In this document: positions 24,040-34,119 of the stretch, piece after piece
Layout of the letters: every line of letters begins with the position of its first letter
How positions within the stretch are numbered: position 1 is the first letter of the stretch
Source: an uncultured Roseburia sp.
GTDB lineage: Bacteria > Bacillota > Clostridia > Lachnospirales > Lachnospiraceae
Length of the DNA: 64,000 bases
Assembly (NCBI GenBank): GCA_947174805.1
Contig: CAMWKH010000001.1
Location: forward strand, 1-64,000
Direction of reading: 5' to 3'
Notes under the pieces: generated by a model
The model's input: only the letters and a program-made list of their open reading frames with translations
What the model was told of the DNA's origin: nothing
The model's database searches: none
Made by a program: the position numbers and the translations under genes

Positions 24040-25074
24040 TTGAAGTTTATTATAGCGATTATTCTATTCAGTATTATTATTCTATTTCATGAACTGGGAC
24101 ATTTTCTCTTTGCAAAACGGGCGGGAATCCGTGTCAATGAGTTCTGTCTTGGCATGGGGCCCACATTGGTGGGAATCACAAAGGGGGAGACAAAGTATTC
24201 CATAAAGCTGCTGCCCTTCGGCGGGGCATGCTTAATGGAGGGGGAGGACGCTGACAGCCAGGATGCCAGGGCTTTTGGGGCAAAATCTGTGTGGGCAAGA
24301 ATCAGCGTGGTTGCGGCAGGGCCGGTATTTAATTTTATTATGGCTTTTGTATTTGCAGTTATCCTGCTAGCCTTTGCAGGGTATGACAGACCTGTGGTCC
24401 TTGATGTGATGGAGGGTTATCCCGCCCAGGAAGCAGGGCTTAAGGCAGGGGATGTGATTAAGAAAATTAATCACAAATCTGTCCATTTTTACCGGGAAGT
24501 AAGTATGTACACCATGTTCCATGAGGGGGAAGAACTGGACGTTACCTATGAGCGGGACGGGGAAAAGTTTAACACGGTGATTACTCCCAAATTTGACGAG
24601 GAATCGGGAAGGTATCTCATGGGATTAACTGGGACATATGCCAGGGAAAAAGGCAGCATTGGCGAAACGGTCATCCATGGTGTGTACGAGATCAAGTACT
24701 GGATTTGGACTACGCTTCAAAGCCTTAAAATGCTGGTGACAGGCCAGGTGGGGGTAAACCAGATGTCAGGCCCTGTGGGAATTGTAAAAACCATTGGGGA
24801 TACCTATGACGAGAGCCTTACAGACGGGTACTTCTATGTGTTTTTAAATATGTTGAATTTTGCCATTCTCCTAAGCGCCAACTTAGGGGTGATGAACCTT
24901 CTGCCCCTGCCGGCACTGGACGGCGGGCGCCTGGTATTTCTCGTTATTGAGGCAATCCGGGGGAAAAAAGTAGACCCGGAAAAGGAGGGGATGGTGCACT
25001 TTGTGGGTATCGTGCTTTTGATGGGTCTTATGGTATTTGTAATGTTCAATGATATCCGAAACCTGATTCGGTAA
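24040..25074 (+). CDS. rseP: Site-2 (RseP-type) intramembrane metalloprotease
   Basis: A 344-residue membrane zinc protease. The HELGH motif lies in the first membrane segment (ILFHELGHFLFAKRAG), a PDZ domain occupies about 105-190 (PAQEAGLKAGDVIKKI), and the second zinc ligand lies in NLLPLPALDGGRL. It cuts membrane-spanning anti-sigma factors or signal peptides. TTG start at 24040 with AGGTGG upstream, 2 bp after dxr. Confidence 0.94.
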   Translation: MKFIIAIILFSIIILFHELGHFLFAKRAGIRVNEFCLGMGPTLVGITKGETKYSIKLLPFGGACLMEGEDADSQDARAFGAKSVWARISVVAAGPVFNFIMAFVFAVILLAFAGYDRPVVLDVMEGYPAQEAGLKAGDVIKKINHKSVHFYREVSMYTMFHEGEELDVTYERDGEKFNTVITPKFDEESGRYLMGLTGTYAREKGSIGETVIHGVYEIKYWIWTTLQSLKMLVTGQVGVNQMSGPVGIVKTIGDTYDESLTDGYFYVFLNMLNFAILLSANLGVMNLLPLPALDGGRLVFLVIEAIRGKKVDPEKEGMVHFVGIVLLMGLMVFVMFNDIRNLIR

Positions 25075-25085
25075 AGGGGGAGAAT

Positions 25086-26141
25086 ATGGGCAGGGAAAAT
25101 ACAAAGGAAATAAAAATCGGAGACAGGGTGATTGGCGGGGGAAACCCGGTGTTAATCCAGTCTATGACAAATACGAAAACAGAGGATGTAAGGGCCACCG
25201 TGGCACAGATTCATAAACTTGCCGGGGCAGGCTGTGACATTATCCGCTGTGCGGTGCCTGATATGGAGGCGGCAGCGGCTTTGACAGAGATAAAAAAGCA
25301 GATTGGGATTCCCCTTGTGGCGGATATCCACTTTGATTACCGTCTTGCCATTGCAGCCATGGAGCACGGCGCCGATAAAATCCGCATCAATCCCGGAAAT
25401 ATCGGGGCGAGAGAGCGGCTTTTAGCGGTGGTAAAAGAGGCGAAAGACAGAAACATTCCGATTCGTGTAGGGGTAAACAGCGGTTCCCTGGAAAAAGAGC
25501 TGGTGGAAAAATATCACGGCGTCACCCCGGAAGGGCTGGTGGAGTCGGCTCTTGACAAGGTAAAGATGATTGAGGATATGGGATATGACAATCTGGTCAT
25601 AAGCATCAAATCCTCGGATGTGATGATGTGTGTCCGGGCCCATGAAATCATTGCGGAAAAAACCGCTTATCCCCTTCATGTGGGCATCACAGAGGCTGGC
25701 ACCATTATAAGCGGAAATATTAAATCCGCAGTGGGCCTTTCCCTTATTTTAAACCAGGGGATCGGGGATACCATACGGGTATCCCTTACAGGAGACCCCC
25801 TGGAAGAAATCAAATCCGCCAAGCTGATTCTGCGCACCTTAGGACTTCGCAAAGGGGGCATAGAAGTAGTATCCTGCCCCACCTGCGGCAGAACGAAAAT
25901 CAATCTCATCGAGCTCGCCAACGCCGTGGAAAACATGGTGTCGGATATCCCTCTGGACCTTAAGGTGGCAGTGATGGGATGTGTGGTAAACGGTCCCGGG
26001 GAGGCAAGGGAGGCTGATATTGGCATTGCCGGAGGTATTGGGGAAGGCCTTTTGATAAAACACGGGGAAATTTATAAGAAACTGCCGGAGGAGGAGCTTT
26101 TGCCCGCCCTTCGGGAAGAATTACTGCATTGGGGTGAATAG
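25086..26141 (+). CDS. ispG: 4-hydroxy-3-methylbut-2-enyl diphosphate synthase
   Basis: A 351-residue iron-sulfur enzyme of the MEP pathway. N-terminal TIM barrel (MTNTKTEDVRATVAQI, ADIHFDYRLAI) and C-terminal cluster domain with CPTCGRT and CVVNGPGEA cysteines. Overlap of the same pathway with dxr two genes upstream. GGGGGAG precedes the ATG. Confidence 0.96.
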   Translation: MGRENTKEIKIGDRVIGGGNPVLIQSMTNTKTEDVRATVAQIHKLAGAGCDIIRCAVPDMEAAAALTEIKKQIGIPLVADIHFDYRLAIAAMEHGADKIRINPGNIGARERLLAVVKEAKDRNIPIRVGVNSGSLEKELVEKYHGVTPEGLVESALDKVKMIEDMGYDNLVISIKSSDVMMCVRAHEIIAEKTAYPLHVGITEAGTIISGNIKSAVGLSLILNQGIGDTIRVSLTGDPLEEIKSAKLILRTLGLRKGGIEVVSCPTCGRTKINLIELANAVENMVSDIPLDLKVAVMGCVVNGPGEAREADIGIAGGIGEGLLIKHGEIYKKLPEEELLPALREELLHWGE

Positions 26142-26143
26142 AA

Positions 26144-29100
26144 ATGGCAAAACTCTTTTTTGATGTGTTCCCAACCTTGGCCGTGCATGAGGAAATGAGG
26201 GCGTTATTGTCGGAGATGGAGATAACCAAGGTAAGTGCGAATCCTGCAAAAACATGGATTCGCATTTATCTTTCCGGCAGCCGTCTCATACATAAAAGCA
26301 ATATTTTTGCACTGGAAAAACAGATAAAGAAACAATTATTTCCCAGACAGAACATGGAAATAAAAATTATAGAGAAATTTCATCTGTCAAAGCAGTACAC
26401 AGCCAGAAAGCTTATGGATATTTACAAGGACAGCATGGAGCAGGAGATAAAGGAGTACAGCCTTCTGCTTTACAATATGTACCACAGTGCAAAGACGGAA
26501 TTTCCGGAGGAAAACCGCATGGAACTTTGCCTGGAGGATACCATCATTGCCAGGGAGAAATCAGAGGAACTGGTGCAGATTTTGGAAAAAATCGTGTGTG
26601 AGCGATGCGGGCTGGACTTTAAAATTGATTTGTGTTTTTCTGAGGCCAAAAAAGGCAGCCGTATAAAAAATGCGGATTTTGCCATTCACCAGGAAGTGAA
26701 GCATGTCTTGGAACGGGCCATGGAACAGAAAAAGATTCAGGAAGGGGATACACAAACTCCTAAGGTATCCGAAGAAAGGGGGATGGCTCCCTCCAAAACC
26801 AAGCAGCCGGACAAGCAAAAAGAAGGGGGGAAAGATTTCGGGAAGAAAGAGTTTTCAAGAAGGGGAAATTCTTATCAGGTGAAAAAATCAGACAACCCGG
26901 ATGTGGTGTACGGCAGGGATTTTGAGGATGAGGTAATCCCCATTGAATCCATTCTGGGGGAGATGGGTGAGGTGACAATTCGAGGACAGGTGATTGAGCT
27001 GGATAAGAGAGAGATACGAAACGAAAAAAGTATCGTCATTATCTCCGTCACAGATTTTACCGATACCATTGTCTTAAAAATTTTCACTTCAAATGACAGG
27101 CTTTCAGAACTATTGGAGGGGGTAAAAAAAGGGGCTTTCTTAAAAATAAAGGGAGTTACCACCATTGACAAATTTGACGGGGAGCTGACCATCGGCTCCA
27201 TTTTCGGCATAAAAAAAATCGGGGATTTCAGAAACGGGCGTGTGGATAACAGTCCCGTAAAGCGTGTGGAGCTCCACTGTCACACAAAAATGAGCGATAT
27301 GGACGGTGTCTCGGATGTGAAGGATATCATAAAGTGCGCGAAATCCTGGGGGCACAAGGCGCTGGCCATTACCGACCACGGGGATGTACAGGCATTTCCC
27401 GACGCCTTCCACGCAATTTCCCCGGAGGAGGATTTTAAAATAATCTACGGGGTGGAGGGGTATCTTGTGGACGATTTAAAATCCATGGTGGAAAACGAAA
27501 AGGGCCAGAGCCTTTCCGACACCTATGTGGTCTTTGACTTGGAGACCACAGGGTTTAGCTCTAATGTAAATAAAATCATTGAGATTGGGGCGGTAAAAGT
27601 GGAGAACGGCTCATTGACGGAGCGTTTTTCTGCCTTTGTGAATCCCGGCGTGCCAATTCCCTTTGAAATTGAAAATCTCACAGGAATCAGTGATGATATG
27701 GTAATCCATGAGGAGCCTGTGGAACAAGTGCTCCCCCGGTTTATGGAATTTTGCGGTGATGCTGTGATGGTGGCCCACAATGCGGATTTTGATATGAGCT
27801 TTATCAAGCATAACTGCAGGGAACTTGGAATTGAGAAGGATTTTACCGTACTGGATACGGTGGCCCTTGCAAGGATGCTCCTGCCGGGGTTAAACCGATT
27901 TAAGCTGGACACGGTGGCGAAAGCCCTGGGCATCTCCCTTCAAAACCATCACAGGGCGGTGGACGATGCAGGGTGTACCGCCGAGATATTTGTAAAGTTT
28001 ATCCAGATGCTGAAGGACAGGGGAATCGAGAATTTAAAGGCCCTTGAGGGAGAGGGCATGGCAGATGCCAAAGCCATTGGAAAGATGCCCACAAATCATG
28101 CCATAATTCTAGCCACGAACGATGTGGGAAGAATTAATCTCTACCGCCTGATTTCCCTGTCCCACCTGACCTACTATAACAAGCGCCCCAGAATCCCCAA
28201 AAGTGAATTTATAAAACACCGGGAGGGGCTCTTAATCGGAAGCGCCTGCGAGGCGGGGGAGCTCTACCGGGCGGTGGTAAACGGCAGGCCCAGGGAGGAA
28301 ATTGCAAGGCTTGTGGAGTTTTATGATTATCTGGAAATCCAGCCTTTGGGGAACAACCAGTTTATGATTGAAAGTGAAAAAGAACCGGCGGAGAGCATAG
28401 AGGATATTAAGGAATTTAACCGGAAAATCGTAAAGTTGGGGGAGCAGTTTCATAAGCTTGTGGTGGGGACCTGCGACGTGCATTTTTTAAATCCGGAGGA
28501 TGAAGTGTACCGCCGGATTATCATGGCGGGTAAGGGATTTAAGGATGCGGACAACCAGGCGCCTTTGTATTTCCGCACCACGGAGGAGATGTTAAAGGAA
28601 TTTGAGTACCTGGGAAGCGAGAAGGCCGAGGAGATTGTAATTACAAATCCCAATAAAATTGCGGATATGTGTGAAAAAATTGCCCCGGTCCGGCCGGATA
28701 AATGTCCTCCCGTCATCGAGAATTCCGACCAGACCCTCAGGGACATCTGCAACAGGAAGGCCCACGAGATGTATGGGGAAGTTCTGCCGCCCATTGTGAA
28801 AGAGCGGCTGGAGCGGGAGTTAAATTCCATTATCGGAAACGGCTATGCGGTGATGTATATTATTGCCCAGAAGCTTGTGTGGAAGTCCAACGAGGACGGA
28901 TATTTGGTGGGTTCCAGGGGCTCTGTGGGCTCCTCTTTGGCCGCCACCATGTCTGGGATTACGGAGGTAAACCCGCTTCCCGCCCATTATCTGTGCAAAA
29001 ACTGCCACTACAGTGATTTTGACTCCGAGGAGGTGAAAGCATTTAGCGGCAGAAGCGGATGCGACATGCCGGATAAGGTGTGTCCCAAATGTGGAAAGCC

Positions 29101-30601
29101 CTTGAGCAAAGAGGGGTTTGACATTCCATTTGAAACCTTTTTGGGATTTAAAGGAAATAAGGAGCCGGATATTGACCTTAATTTTTCCGGGGAATACCAG
29201 AGCAAGGCCCACGCCTACACAGAGGTGATTTTTGGCTACGGACAGACTTTCCGGGCAGGGACTATCGGTACTCTGGCGGATAAGACGGCTTTCGGCTACA
29301 TAAAAAAATATTACGAGGAGCGGGGGGTCCACAAGAGAAACTGTGAGGTGAACCGTATTGTCCAGGGATGCGTGGGAGTGCGGCGCACCACAGGGCAGCA
29401 TCCCGGGGGAATTGTAGTCCTGCCTGTGGGGGAGGAGATTGATTCCTTTACCCCAGTGCAGCATCCGGCAAACGATATGGCAAGCACCACCGTTACCACC
29501 CACTTTGATTACCACTCCATTGACCACAATTTGTTAAAACTGGACATACTGGGACACGACGATCCCACCATGATTCGTATGCTCCAGGACTTAACGGGGC
29601 TTGACCCGGTGGATATTCCTTTGGACGACCCCTCGGTGATGTCTTTGTTTAAAAATACGGAGGCTTTGGGGGTAACCCCGGAGGAGATTAACGGGTGTAA
29701 ATTGGGGTGCCTTGGGATTCCGGAGTTTGGGACAGATTTTGCCATGCAGATGGTTATCGATGCCAAGCCCCAGGAGTTTTCAGATTTAGTCCGCATCTCC
29801 GGGCTGTCCCACGGAACGGATGTGTGGCTGGGAAATGCCCAGACCTTAATTGAGGAGGGAAAGGCAACCATTTCCACTGCAATCTGTACCCGTGACGATA
29901 TTATGATTTATCTGATTCACATGGGCCTTGACAGTGAATTGTCTTTTACCATTATGGAATCTGTGCGGAAAGGGAAAGGCTTAAAACCGGAGTGGGAGGA
30001 AGAGATGGAAGCCCACGGGGTGCCGGACTGGTATATCTGGTCCTGCAAGAAAATCAAGTACATGTTCCCCAAGGCCCATGCTGCGGCATATGTTATGATG
30101 GCCTGGCGCATCGCCTACTGCAAAGTATTTTATCCCCTGGCTTACTATGCCTCCTATTTCAGCATCCGGGCTACTGGCTTTAACTATGAGCTGATGTGCC
30201 AGGGGCAGGAGAGGCTTTTGTATTTCATGAAAGATTATGAGAAGCGGAAGGATACCTTAAGCAAAAAGGAGCAGGATACCTACCGGGATATGCGCATTGC
30301 CCAGGAGATGTATGCCAGGGGCTTTGAGTTCTGGCCTATGGATATCTATAGGGCAAAGGCATCCCAGTTTCAGATTATAGACGGGAAATTAATGCCTGCC
30401 TTATCCTCCATAGAAGGGTTGGGGGAAAAAGCGGCGGAAGCAGTGGAGGAGGCCTGTAAGGATGGAAAATTTTTATCGAAAGATGATTTTAGACAGCGCA
30501 CAAAGGTGAGTAAAACTGTGATTGATTTGATGAGTGATTTAGGGATACTTTCAGATCTGCCGGAGTCCAACCAGCTCTCCCTCTTTGATTTTGCAGGATA
30601 A
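26144..30601 (+). CDS. polC: DNA polymerase III alpha subunit, Gram-positive PolC
   Basis: A 1485-residue replicative polymerase. In order: N-terminal domain; OB fold (about 275-360, EVTIRGQVIELDKREI); PHP domain (about 375, VELHCHTKMSDMDG, ITDHGDVQAFP) split by the DEDDh exonuclease (about 463-625, VFDLETTGFSSN, MVAHNADFDMSF, NHHRAVDDAG); zinc finger (CKNCHY, CPKCG, about 950-990); polymerase palm (PDIDLNFSGEYQ, about 1006); fingers with FPKAHAAAYVMMAWR. Both exonuclease and PHP residues look intact. The gene starts 2 bp after ispG and ends at a terminator. Confidence 0.97.
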   Translation: MAKLFFDVFPTLAVHEEMRALLSEMEITKVSANPAKTWIRIYLSGSRLIHKSNIFALEKQIKKQLFPRQNMEIKIIEKFHLSKQYTARKLMDIYKDSMEQEIKEYSLLLYNMYHSAKTEFPEENRMELCLEDTIIAREKSEELVQILEKIVCERCGLDFKIDLCFSEAKKGSRIKNADFAIHQEVKHVLERAMEQKKIQEGDTQTPKVSEERGMAPSKTKQPDKQKEGGKDFGKKEFSRRGNSYQVKKSDNPDVVYGRDFEDEVIPIESILGEMGEVTIRGQVIELDKREIRNEKSIVIISVTDFTDTIVLKIFTSNDRLSELLEGVKKGAFLKIKGVTTIDKFDGELTIGSIFGIKKIGDFRNGRVDNSPVKRVELHCHTKMSDMDGVSDVKDIIKCAKSWGHKALAITDHGDVQAFPDAFHAISPEEDFKIIYGVEGYLVDDLKSMVENEKGQSLSDTYVVFDLETTGFSSNVNKIIEIGAVKVENGSLTERFSAFVNPGVPIPFEIENLTGISDDMVIHEEPVEQVLPRFMEFCGDAVMVAHNADFDMSFIKHNCRELGIEKDFTVLDTVALARMLLPGLNRFKLDTVAKALGISLQNHHRAVDDAGCTAEIFVKFIQMLKDRGIENLKALEGEGMADAKAIGKMPTNHAIILATNDVGRINLYRLISLSHLTYYNKRPRIPKSEFIKHREGLLIGSACEAGELYRAVVNGRPREEIARLVEFYDYLEIQPLGNNQFMIESEKEPAESIEDIKEFNRKIVKLGEQFHKLVVGTCDVHFLNPEDEVYRRIIMAGKGFKDADNQAPLYFRTTEEMLKEFEYLGSEKAEEIVITNPNKIADMCEKIAPVRPDKCPPVIENSDQTLRDICNRKAHEMYGEVLPPIVKERLERELNSIIGNGYAVMYIIAQKLVWKSNEDGYLVGSRGSVGSSLAATMSGITEVNPLPAHYLCKNCHYSDFDSEEVKAFSGRSGCDMPDKVCPKCGKPLSKEGFDIPFETFLGFKGNKEPDIDLNFSGEYQSKAHAYTEVIFGYGQTFRAGTIGTLADKTAFGYIKKYYEERGVHKRNCEVNRIVQGCVGVRRTTGQHPGGIVVLPVGEEIDSFTPVQHPANDMASTTVTTHFDYHSIDHNLLKLDILGHDDPTMIRMLQDLTGLDPVDIPLDDPSVMSLFKNTEALGVTPEEINGCKLGCLGIPEFGTDFAMQMVIDAKPQEFSDLVRISGLSHGTDVWLGNAQTLIEEGKATISTAICTRDDIMIYLIHMGLDSELSFTIMESVRKGKGLKPEWEEEMEAHGVPDWYIWSCKKIKYMFPKAHAAAYVMMAWRIAYCKVFYPLAYYASYFSIRATGFNYELMCQGQERLLYFMKDYEKRKDTLSKKEQDTYRDMRIAQEMYARGFEFWPMDIYRAKASQFQIIDGKLMPALSSIEGLGEKAAEAVEEACKDGKFLSKDDFRQRTKVSKTVIDLMSDLGILSDLPESNQLSLFDFAG

Positions 30602-30640
30602 AAAAACTCCCTGTCTCCAAAGGAGGCGGGGAGTTTTTTT
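30602..30640. terminator. Bidirectional terminator between polC and the DUF5050-like gene
   Basis: AAAACTCCC and a TCTCC/GGAGG inner stem pair with GGGGAGTTTTTTT. A-run and T-run on the two sides allow it to serve both converging genes. Confidence 0.85.
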
Positions 30641-30664
30641 ATGCACAGGCCGGTGTCTATTTTA

Positions 30665-31681
30665 TTAGTGAGGGTTAAATATGGAAATGGTTCCGCTGCC
30701 GTCGGCAGGCATGCGGTAGATAGTTTCGTCATCTCCAAATTCACGGAAATATACGGTGTTCGAGGTGATATGGATATTTCTGTGGTTTCCGTTTCTAAGC
30801 ATCATCAAACCGCTTCCGTTGATATTGACCCGGCAAAGGGCGGCATTGCCGTTTAAATCGTTTGTCTGTATATAAATGTAATTTCCGTATACGTTAAAGG
30901 TTTCAATCCGTTGGTCCACCAGGACAAAGGGTTCTGTTTCACCTGTCCCCAGGGAGCAGAGACGGTAATCATTATCGCAGTCCAAGAAATATATGGTATT
31001 GTTGTACATAACAGGATTCCAGCAGTTTCCCTGGTAGAGCATCTGGCTGTTGCCGTTGGCTGTGTCTAACTGGTAGATGTTGTGGTCTTTCTCCAATCCG
31101 TTGTAGTAGAGATACTGTCCGTTGCCGGAGCAGGGATAATATGGATTTTTATTTAATGTCTCCCGCTCTGTCCCGTCAATCTTCACCCGGTTAAAGGTGG
31201 AGCCGTTCTCCTCGTCATAATGAATGTAGTACACATAGTTTCCGATGAGGGATGCGTAGATGCTGGGGTCAGGGTCCAATACAAGGACTTTTTTATTTTT
31301 TTTGTTGAGCCGGCACAGGCTGTTTGTGTTAAAACGCAGGAAGGAATAATTTCCCTCCCCGTCTCCCCCCAGGTTATTTCTCACATAATATACATAATGT
31401 TCATCTGCGTTTATGTATGAGGCAATATCATCGGAGAGTTTTTTGACTTCCGTCTCGTTTTTATTCATGGAGTAGAGTTTGTAACCGTCGTTGGGGTTGC
31501 TGAAATATATGGTGTCGCCGTATTCGCAGAACAGCCCGTCGTTGTACAAGTTTCCGCCTATGTTTCCGTTTACGTAGGAATCGTTAAAAAGGGTCTGTTT
31601 GGATTTGTACTGATAGAAAAAATATCCTGCCACACCAAGAATCAGGACAATGGGAATAATAAATTTCAGTGCTTTTTTCAT
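30665..31681 (-). CDS. Membrane-anchored DUF5050-type beta-propeller protein
   Basis: A 338-residue protein with a lysine start and one membrane anchor (about 5-24), then an extracytoplasmic region of repeated blades with Y-x-x-N-x-x-D and IYFSNPNDGYKLYSMN-like strands, typical of DUF5050 propellers. Function unknown; a surface binding or sensing role is plausible. I chose ATG 31681, with GAGAGG at the proper distance, over TTG 31687. Convergent to polC, monocistronic. Confidence 0.8.
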   Translation of the reverse strand: MKKALKFIIPIVLILGVAGYFFYQYKSKQTLFNDSYVNGNIGGNLYNDGLFCEYGDTIYFSNPNDGYKLYSMNKNETEVKKLSDDIASYINADEHYVYYVRNNLGGDGEGNYSFLRFNTNSLCRLNKKNKKVLVLDPDPSIYASLIGNYVYYIHYDEENGSTFNRVKIDGTERETLNKNPYYPCSGNGQYLYYNGLEKDHNIYQLDTANGNSQMLYQGNCWNPVMYNNTIYFLDCDNDYRLCSLGTGETEPFVLVDQRIETFNVYGNYIYIQTNDLNGNAALCRVNINGSGLMMLRNGNHRNIHITSNTVYFREFGDDETIYRMPADGSGTISIFNPH

Positions 31682-31764
31682 ATGCAATACCTCTCTTTGA
31701 TTGTTAAAAATAGAAATATTTATATCTAATTATAACTTTCCCTAAGGGAAGTTGCAAGGGAATC

Positions 31765-31793
31765 TTGCTATCTAAAGTTAATTGTTATATGAT
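31765..31793 (+). promoter_or_regulatory. Predicted promoter of pheA
   Basis: TTGCTA (31765-31770) and TATGAT (31788-31793) with a 17-bp spacer, 34 bp before the pheA ATG. Confidence 0.5.
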
Positions 31794-31827
31794 AGGTGTA
31801 AGAATATATCTCAGGGAGAGAAGCTTT

Positions 31828-32790
31828 ATGAAAGAGTATGAAATCATTCGCAGGGAGATTGCGGATATTGACAAAAAAATCTCAGTTTTATATGAGGAGA
31901 GAGTAGGGTTAACGGAAAAACTCACCAAGTACTGTAAGGGAGACGGTGAGGATGTATTTGGATTTTCTCCGGTGGAGGAGCTTTCTTTTCCGGGGGCCCG
32001 GGTGGTGTTCCAGGGGGTGGAGGGAGCCTACAGCCAGCAGGCCCTGCTGGAGTATTTTGGAAGCGGCATAAAAAGCTATCATGTGGATACCTGGCGGGAT
32101 GCCATGGAGGCTATCTCCGGGGGGGAGGCGGATTACGCCGTGCTTCCCATAGAAAATTCTTCCGCAGGGGGAGTCATTGAAAATTTTGACCTTTTGGCAG
32201 AGTATGACAACTGTATTATCGGGGAGCAGATTATAAAAATTGACCACTGCCTATTAGGGCTTCCCGGGGCTGTGCTCTCGGATATCACAGATGTGTATTC
32301 CCATCCCCAGGCCCTGATGCAGTGCTCCAAGTATTTAACAGGCCACGGCTGGGAAAAGCATGAGATGAAAAATACTGCGGTAGCGGCGAAGGCCGTTATG
32401 GAGGAGGGGAACATGAAAAAAGCCGCCATTGCCAGCCGCATCACTGCGGATATTTACGGACTTAAGGTTCTGGCCCAGGGGATTTCCGACAATACCTCCA
32501 ATTCCACCAGATTTATAATTGTGACGGGAAAAAAGATTTTTCAAAAGAAGGCGGGGAAAATCAGCATCTGCTTTGAGATTCCCCACAAGAGCGGCTCTTT
32601 ATACCGGACCTTATCTTATCTTATCCATCACAATCTCACGAAAATAGAGTCAAGGCCCATCCAGGGGAAAACCTGGGAGTACCATTTTTTTATAGATATC
32701 GAGGGAAGCCTCTTGGATGCCTCCGTGAGAAATGCCCTGGAGAAAGTGAGGGCGGAGACAGAGGGGTTAAAGATTCTTGGGAATTATTAG
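31828..32790 (+). CDS. pheA: Chorismate mutase / prephenate dehydratase (P-protein)
   Basis: A 320-residue bifunctional enzyme for phenylalanine synthesis. A short chorismate mutase helix region (about 1-45, REIADIDKKISVLYEERVGL) precedes the prephenate dehydratase domain (VVFQGVEGAYSQQALLEYFG, VLPIENSSAGGVIENFDLL, STRFIIVTGK) and a C-terminal ACT domain (ICFEIPHKSGSLYRTLSYL, KIESRPIQGKTWEYHFFID) for feedback by phenylalanine. I chose ATG 31828 behind AGGGAGAG. The mutase part is rather short and divergent, so its activity is less sure than the dehydratase. Confidence 0.92.
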   Translation: MKEYEIIRREIADIDKKISVLYEERVGLTEKLTKYCKGDGEDVFGFSPVEELSFPGARVVFQGVEGAYSQQALLEYFGSGIKSYHVDTWRDAMEAISGGEADYAVLPIENSSAGGVIENFDLLAEYDNCIIGEQIIKIDHCLLGLPGAVLSDITDVYSHPQALMQCSKYLTGHGWEKHEMKNTAVAAKAVMEEGNMKKAAIASRITADIYGLKVLAQGISDNTSNSTRFIIVTGKKIFQKKAGKISICFEIPHKSGSLYRTLSYLIHHNLTKIESRPIQGKTWEYHFFIDIEGSLLDASVRNALEKVRAETEGLKILGNY

Positions 32791-32806
32791 AAAGGAAAAC
32801 GCAGAG

Positions 32807-34102
32807 ATGAGAAGCACAAAAGAACTGATTCTGTATAAAAATTTTAAGAACGGAAAACTTTTCTATAATTTTACCTGGCTTATGGAAAATTATTTGAATG
32901 AGTATTATAATAAAGATGATATGGCAGCTCTGTATTACGAATGTTACCATGATTTAACAGAGCTTTCGGTGAGCCACGGTTTTGAGGGAAATCTCTGGCA
33001 CAATTTCCTTACATTTCTTCTGGTAAACAATGAGAACGCCTACAGCAGGGCCTGCGAAATCAGAGGGAAGGTGGAGGGTTCCATCAATGATATCACCATC
33101 CACGATTTCGCTGTGATGAAAGAATTTTTTGATTTTGACCTGCATAAATTAGAGGAGGCATTCTCTGTTTCCGGGGCGGACGTGCTTTTGCATTATGAGG
33201 GCGTGGACAAGGGCAGCAGAGTGTTTAATAAGCGTATCCGGGACAGAATATGCCAGCTTAGCGTTTTGCTTTCAAAGGCGGGGACGATAGAGGAGTTTAA
33301 GGATGGCGTCACCCAGTTTTATAAGGAGTTCGGCGTGGGCAGCCTGGGGCTTCACAAGGCATTCCGCATTGAGAATGAACCTCAGGGTGCAAAGATTATC
33401 CCCATCGCAAATATTGCCCATGTGCATCTTGATGACATAGTGGGTTATGACATTGCCAAAGAGAAACTGACGGAGAATACCAGGGCTTTTGTGGAGGGGA
33501 GAAAAGCCAACAACTGCCTTTTGTTTGGGGATGCGGGAACGGGGAAATCCTCAAGCATCAAAGCCATTGTGAACCAGTATTATGAACAGGGGCTTCGGAT
33601 GATAGAGATATACAAACATCAGTTTCAGGGGCTGAATGATGTGATTGCCCAGATAAAGAACCGGAATTACAAATTTATTATCTATATGGACGATCTCTCT
33701 TTTGAGGAGTTTGAGATTGAATATAAGTACTTAAAGGCCGTAATTGAAGGCGGCCTTGAGAAAAAGCCGGAGAATGTTTTGATTTATGCCACCTCAAACC
33801 GCAGGCATCTTGTGCGGGAAAACTTTTCCGACAAGGCACAGCTTGAGGACGATCTCCACAACAATGACACGGTACAGGAAAAATTGTCCCTGGTAGCCAG
33901 GTTCGGGGTTCAGATTTACTTTGGCTCCCCGGACAAAAAAGAGTTCCAGGAAATTGTTTTGGAGCTTGCAAAGCGAAACGGGATAGATATGGAAAAAGAT
34001 GCGCTGCTCTTGGAGGCAAATAAGTGGGAGCTTAGCCACGGGGGGCGCTCCGGCAGAACTGCCCAGCAGTTTGTGGATTATCTTTTGGGGAAAAGCCGTT
34101 AG
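32807..34102 (+). CDS. DUF815-type AAA ATPase
   Basis: A 431-residue protein. The N-terminal half is helical and unassigned; the C-terminal half is a AAA domain with Walker A LLFGDAGTGKSSSIKAI, Walker B KFIIYMDDLSFEE and sensor region VLIYATSNRRHLV. The PIANIAHVHLDDIVGYD lead-in is typical of DUF815. Family role is not established. It lies 17 bp from pheA and 18 bp from the exopolyphosphatase, so it is probably one operon with them. Confidence 0.87.
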   Translation: MRSTKELILYKNFKNGKLFYNFTWLMENYLNEYYNKDDMAALYYECYHDLTELSVSHGFEGNLWHNFLTFLLVNNENAYSRACEIRGKVEGSINDITIHDFAVMKEFFDFDLHKLEEAFSVSGADVLLHYEGVDKGSRVFNKRIRDRICQLSVLLSKAGTIEEFKDGVTQFYKEFGVGSLGLHKAFRIENEPQGAKIIPIANIAHVHLDDIVGYDIAKEKLTENTRAFVEGRKANNCLLFGDAGTGKSSSIKAIVNQYYEQGLRMIEIYKHQFQGLNDVIAQIKNRNYKFIIYMDDLSFEEFEIEYKYLKAVIEGGLEKKPENVLIYATSNRRHLVRENFSDKAQLEDDLHNNDTVQEKLSLVARFGVQIYFGSPDKKEFQEIVLELAKRNGIDMEKDALLLEANKWELSHGGRSGRTAQQFVDYLLGKSR

Positions 34103-34119
34103 GCGGAAAAGGGGGTTGT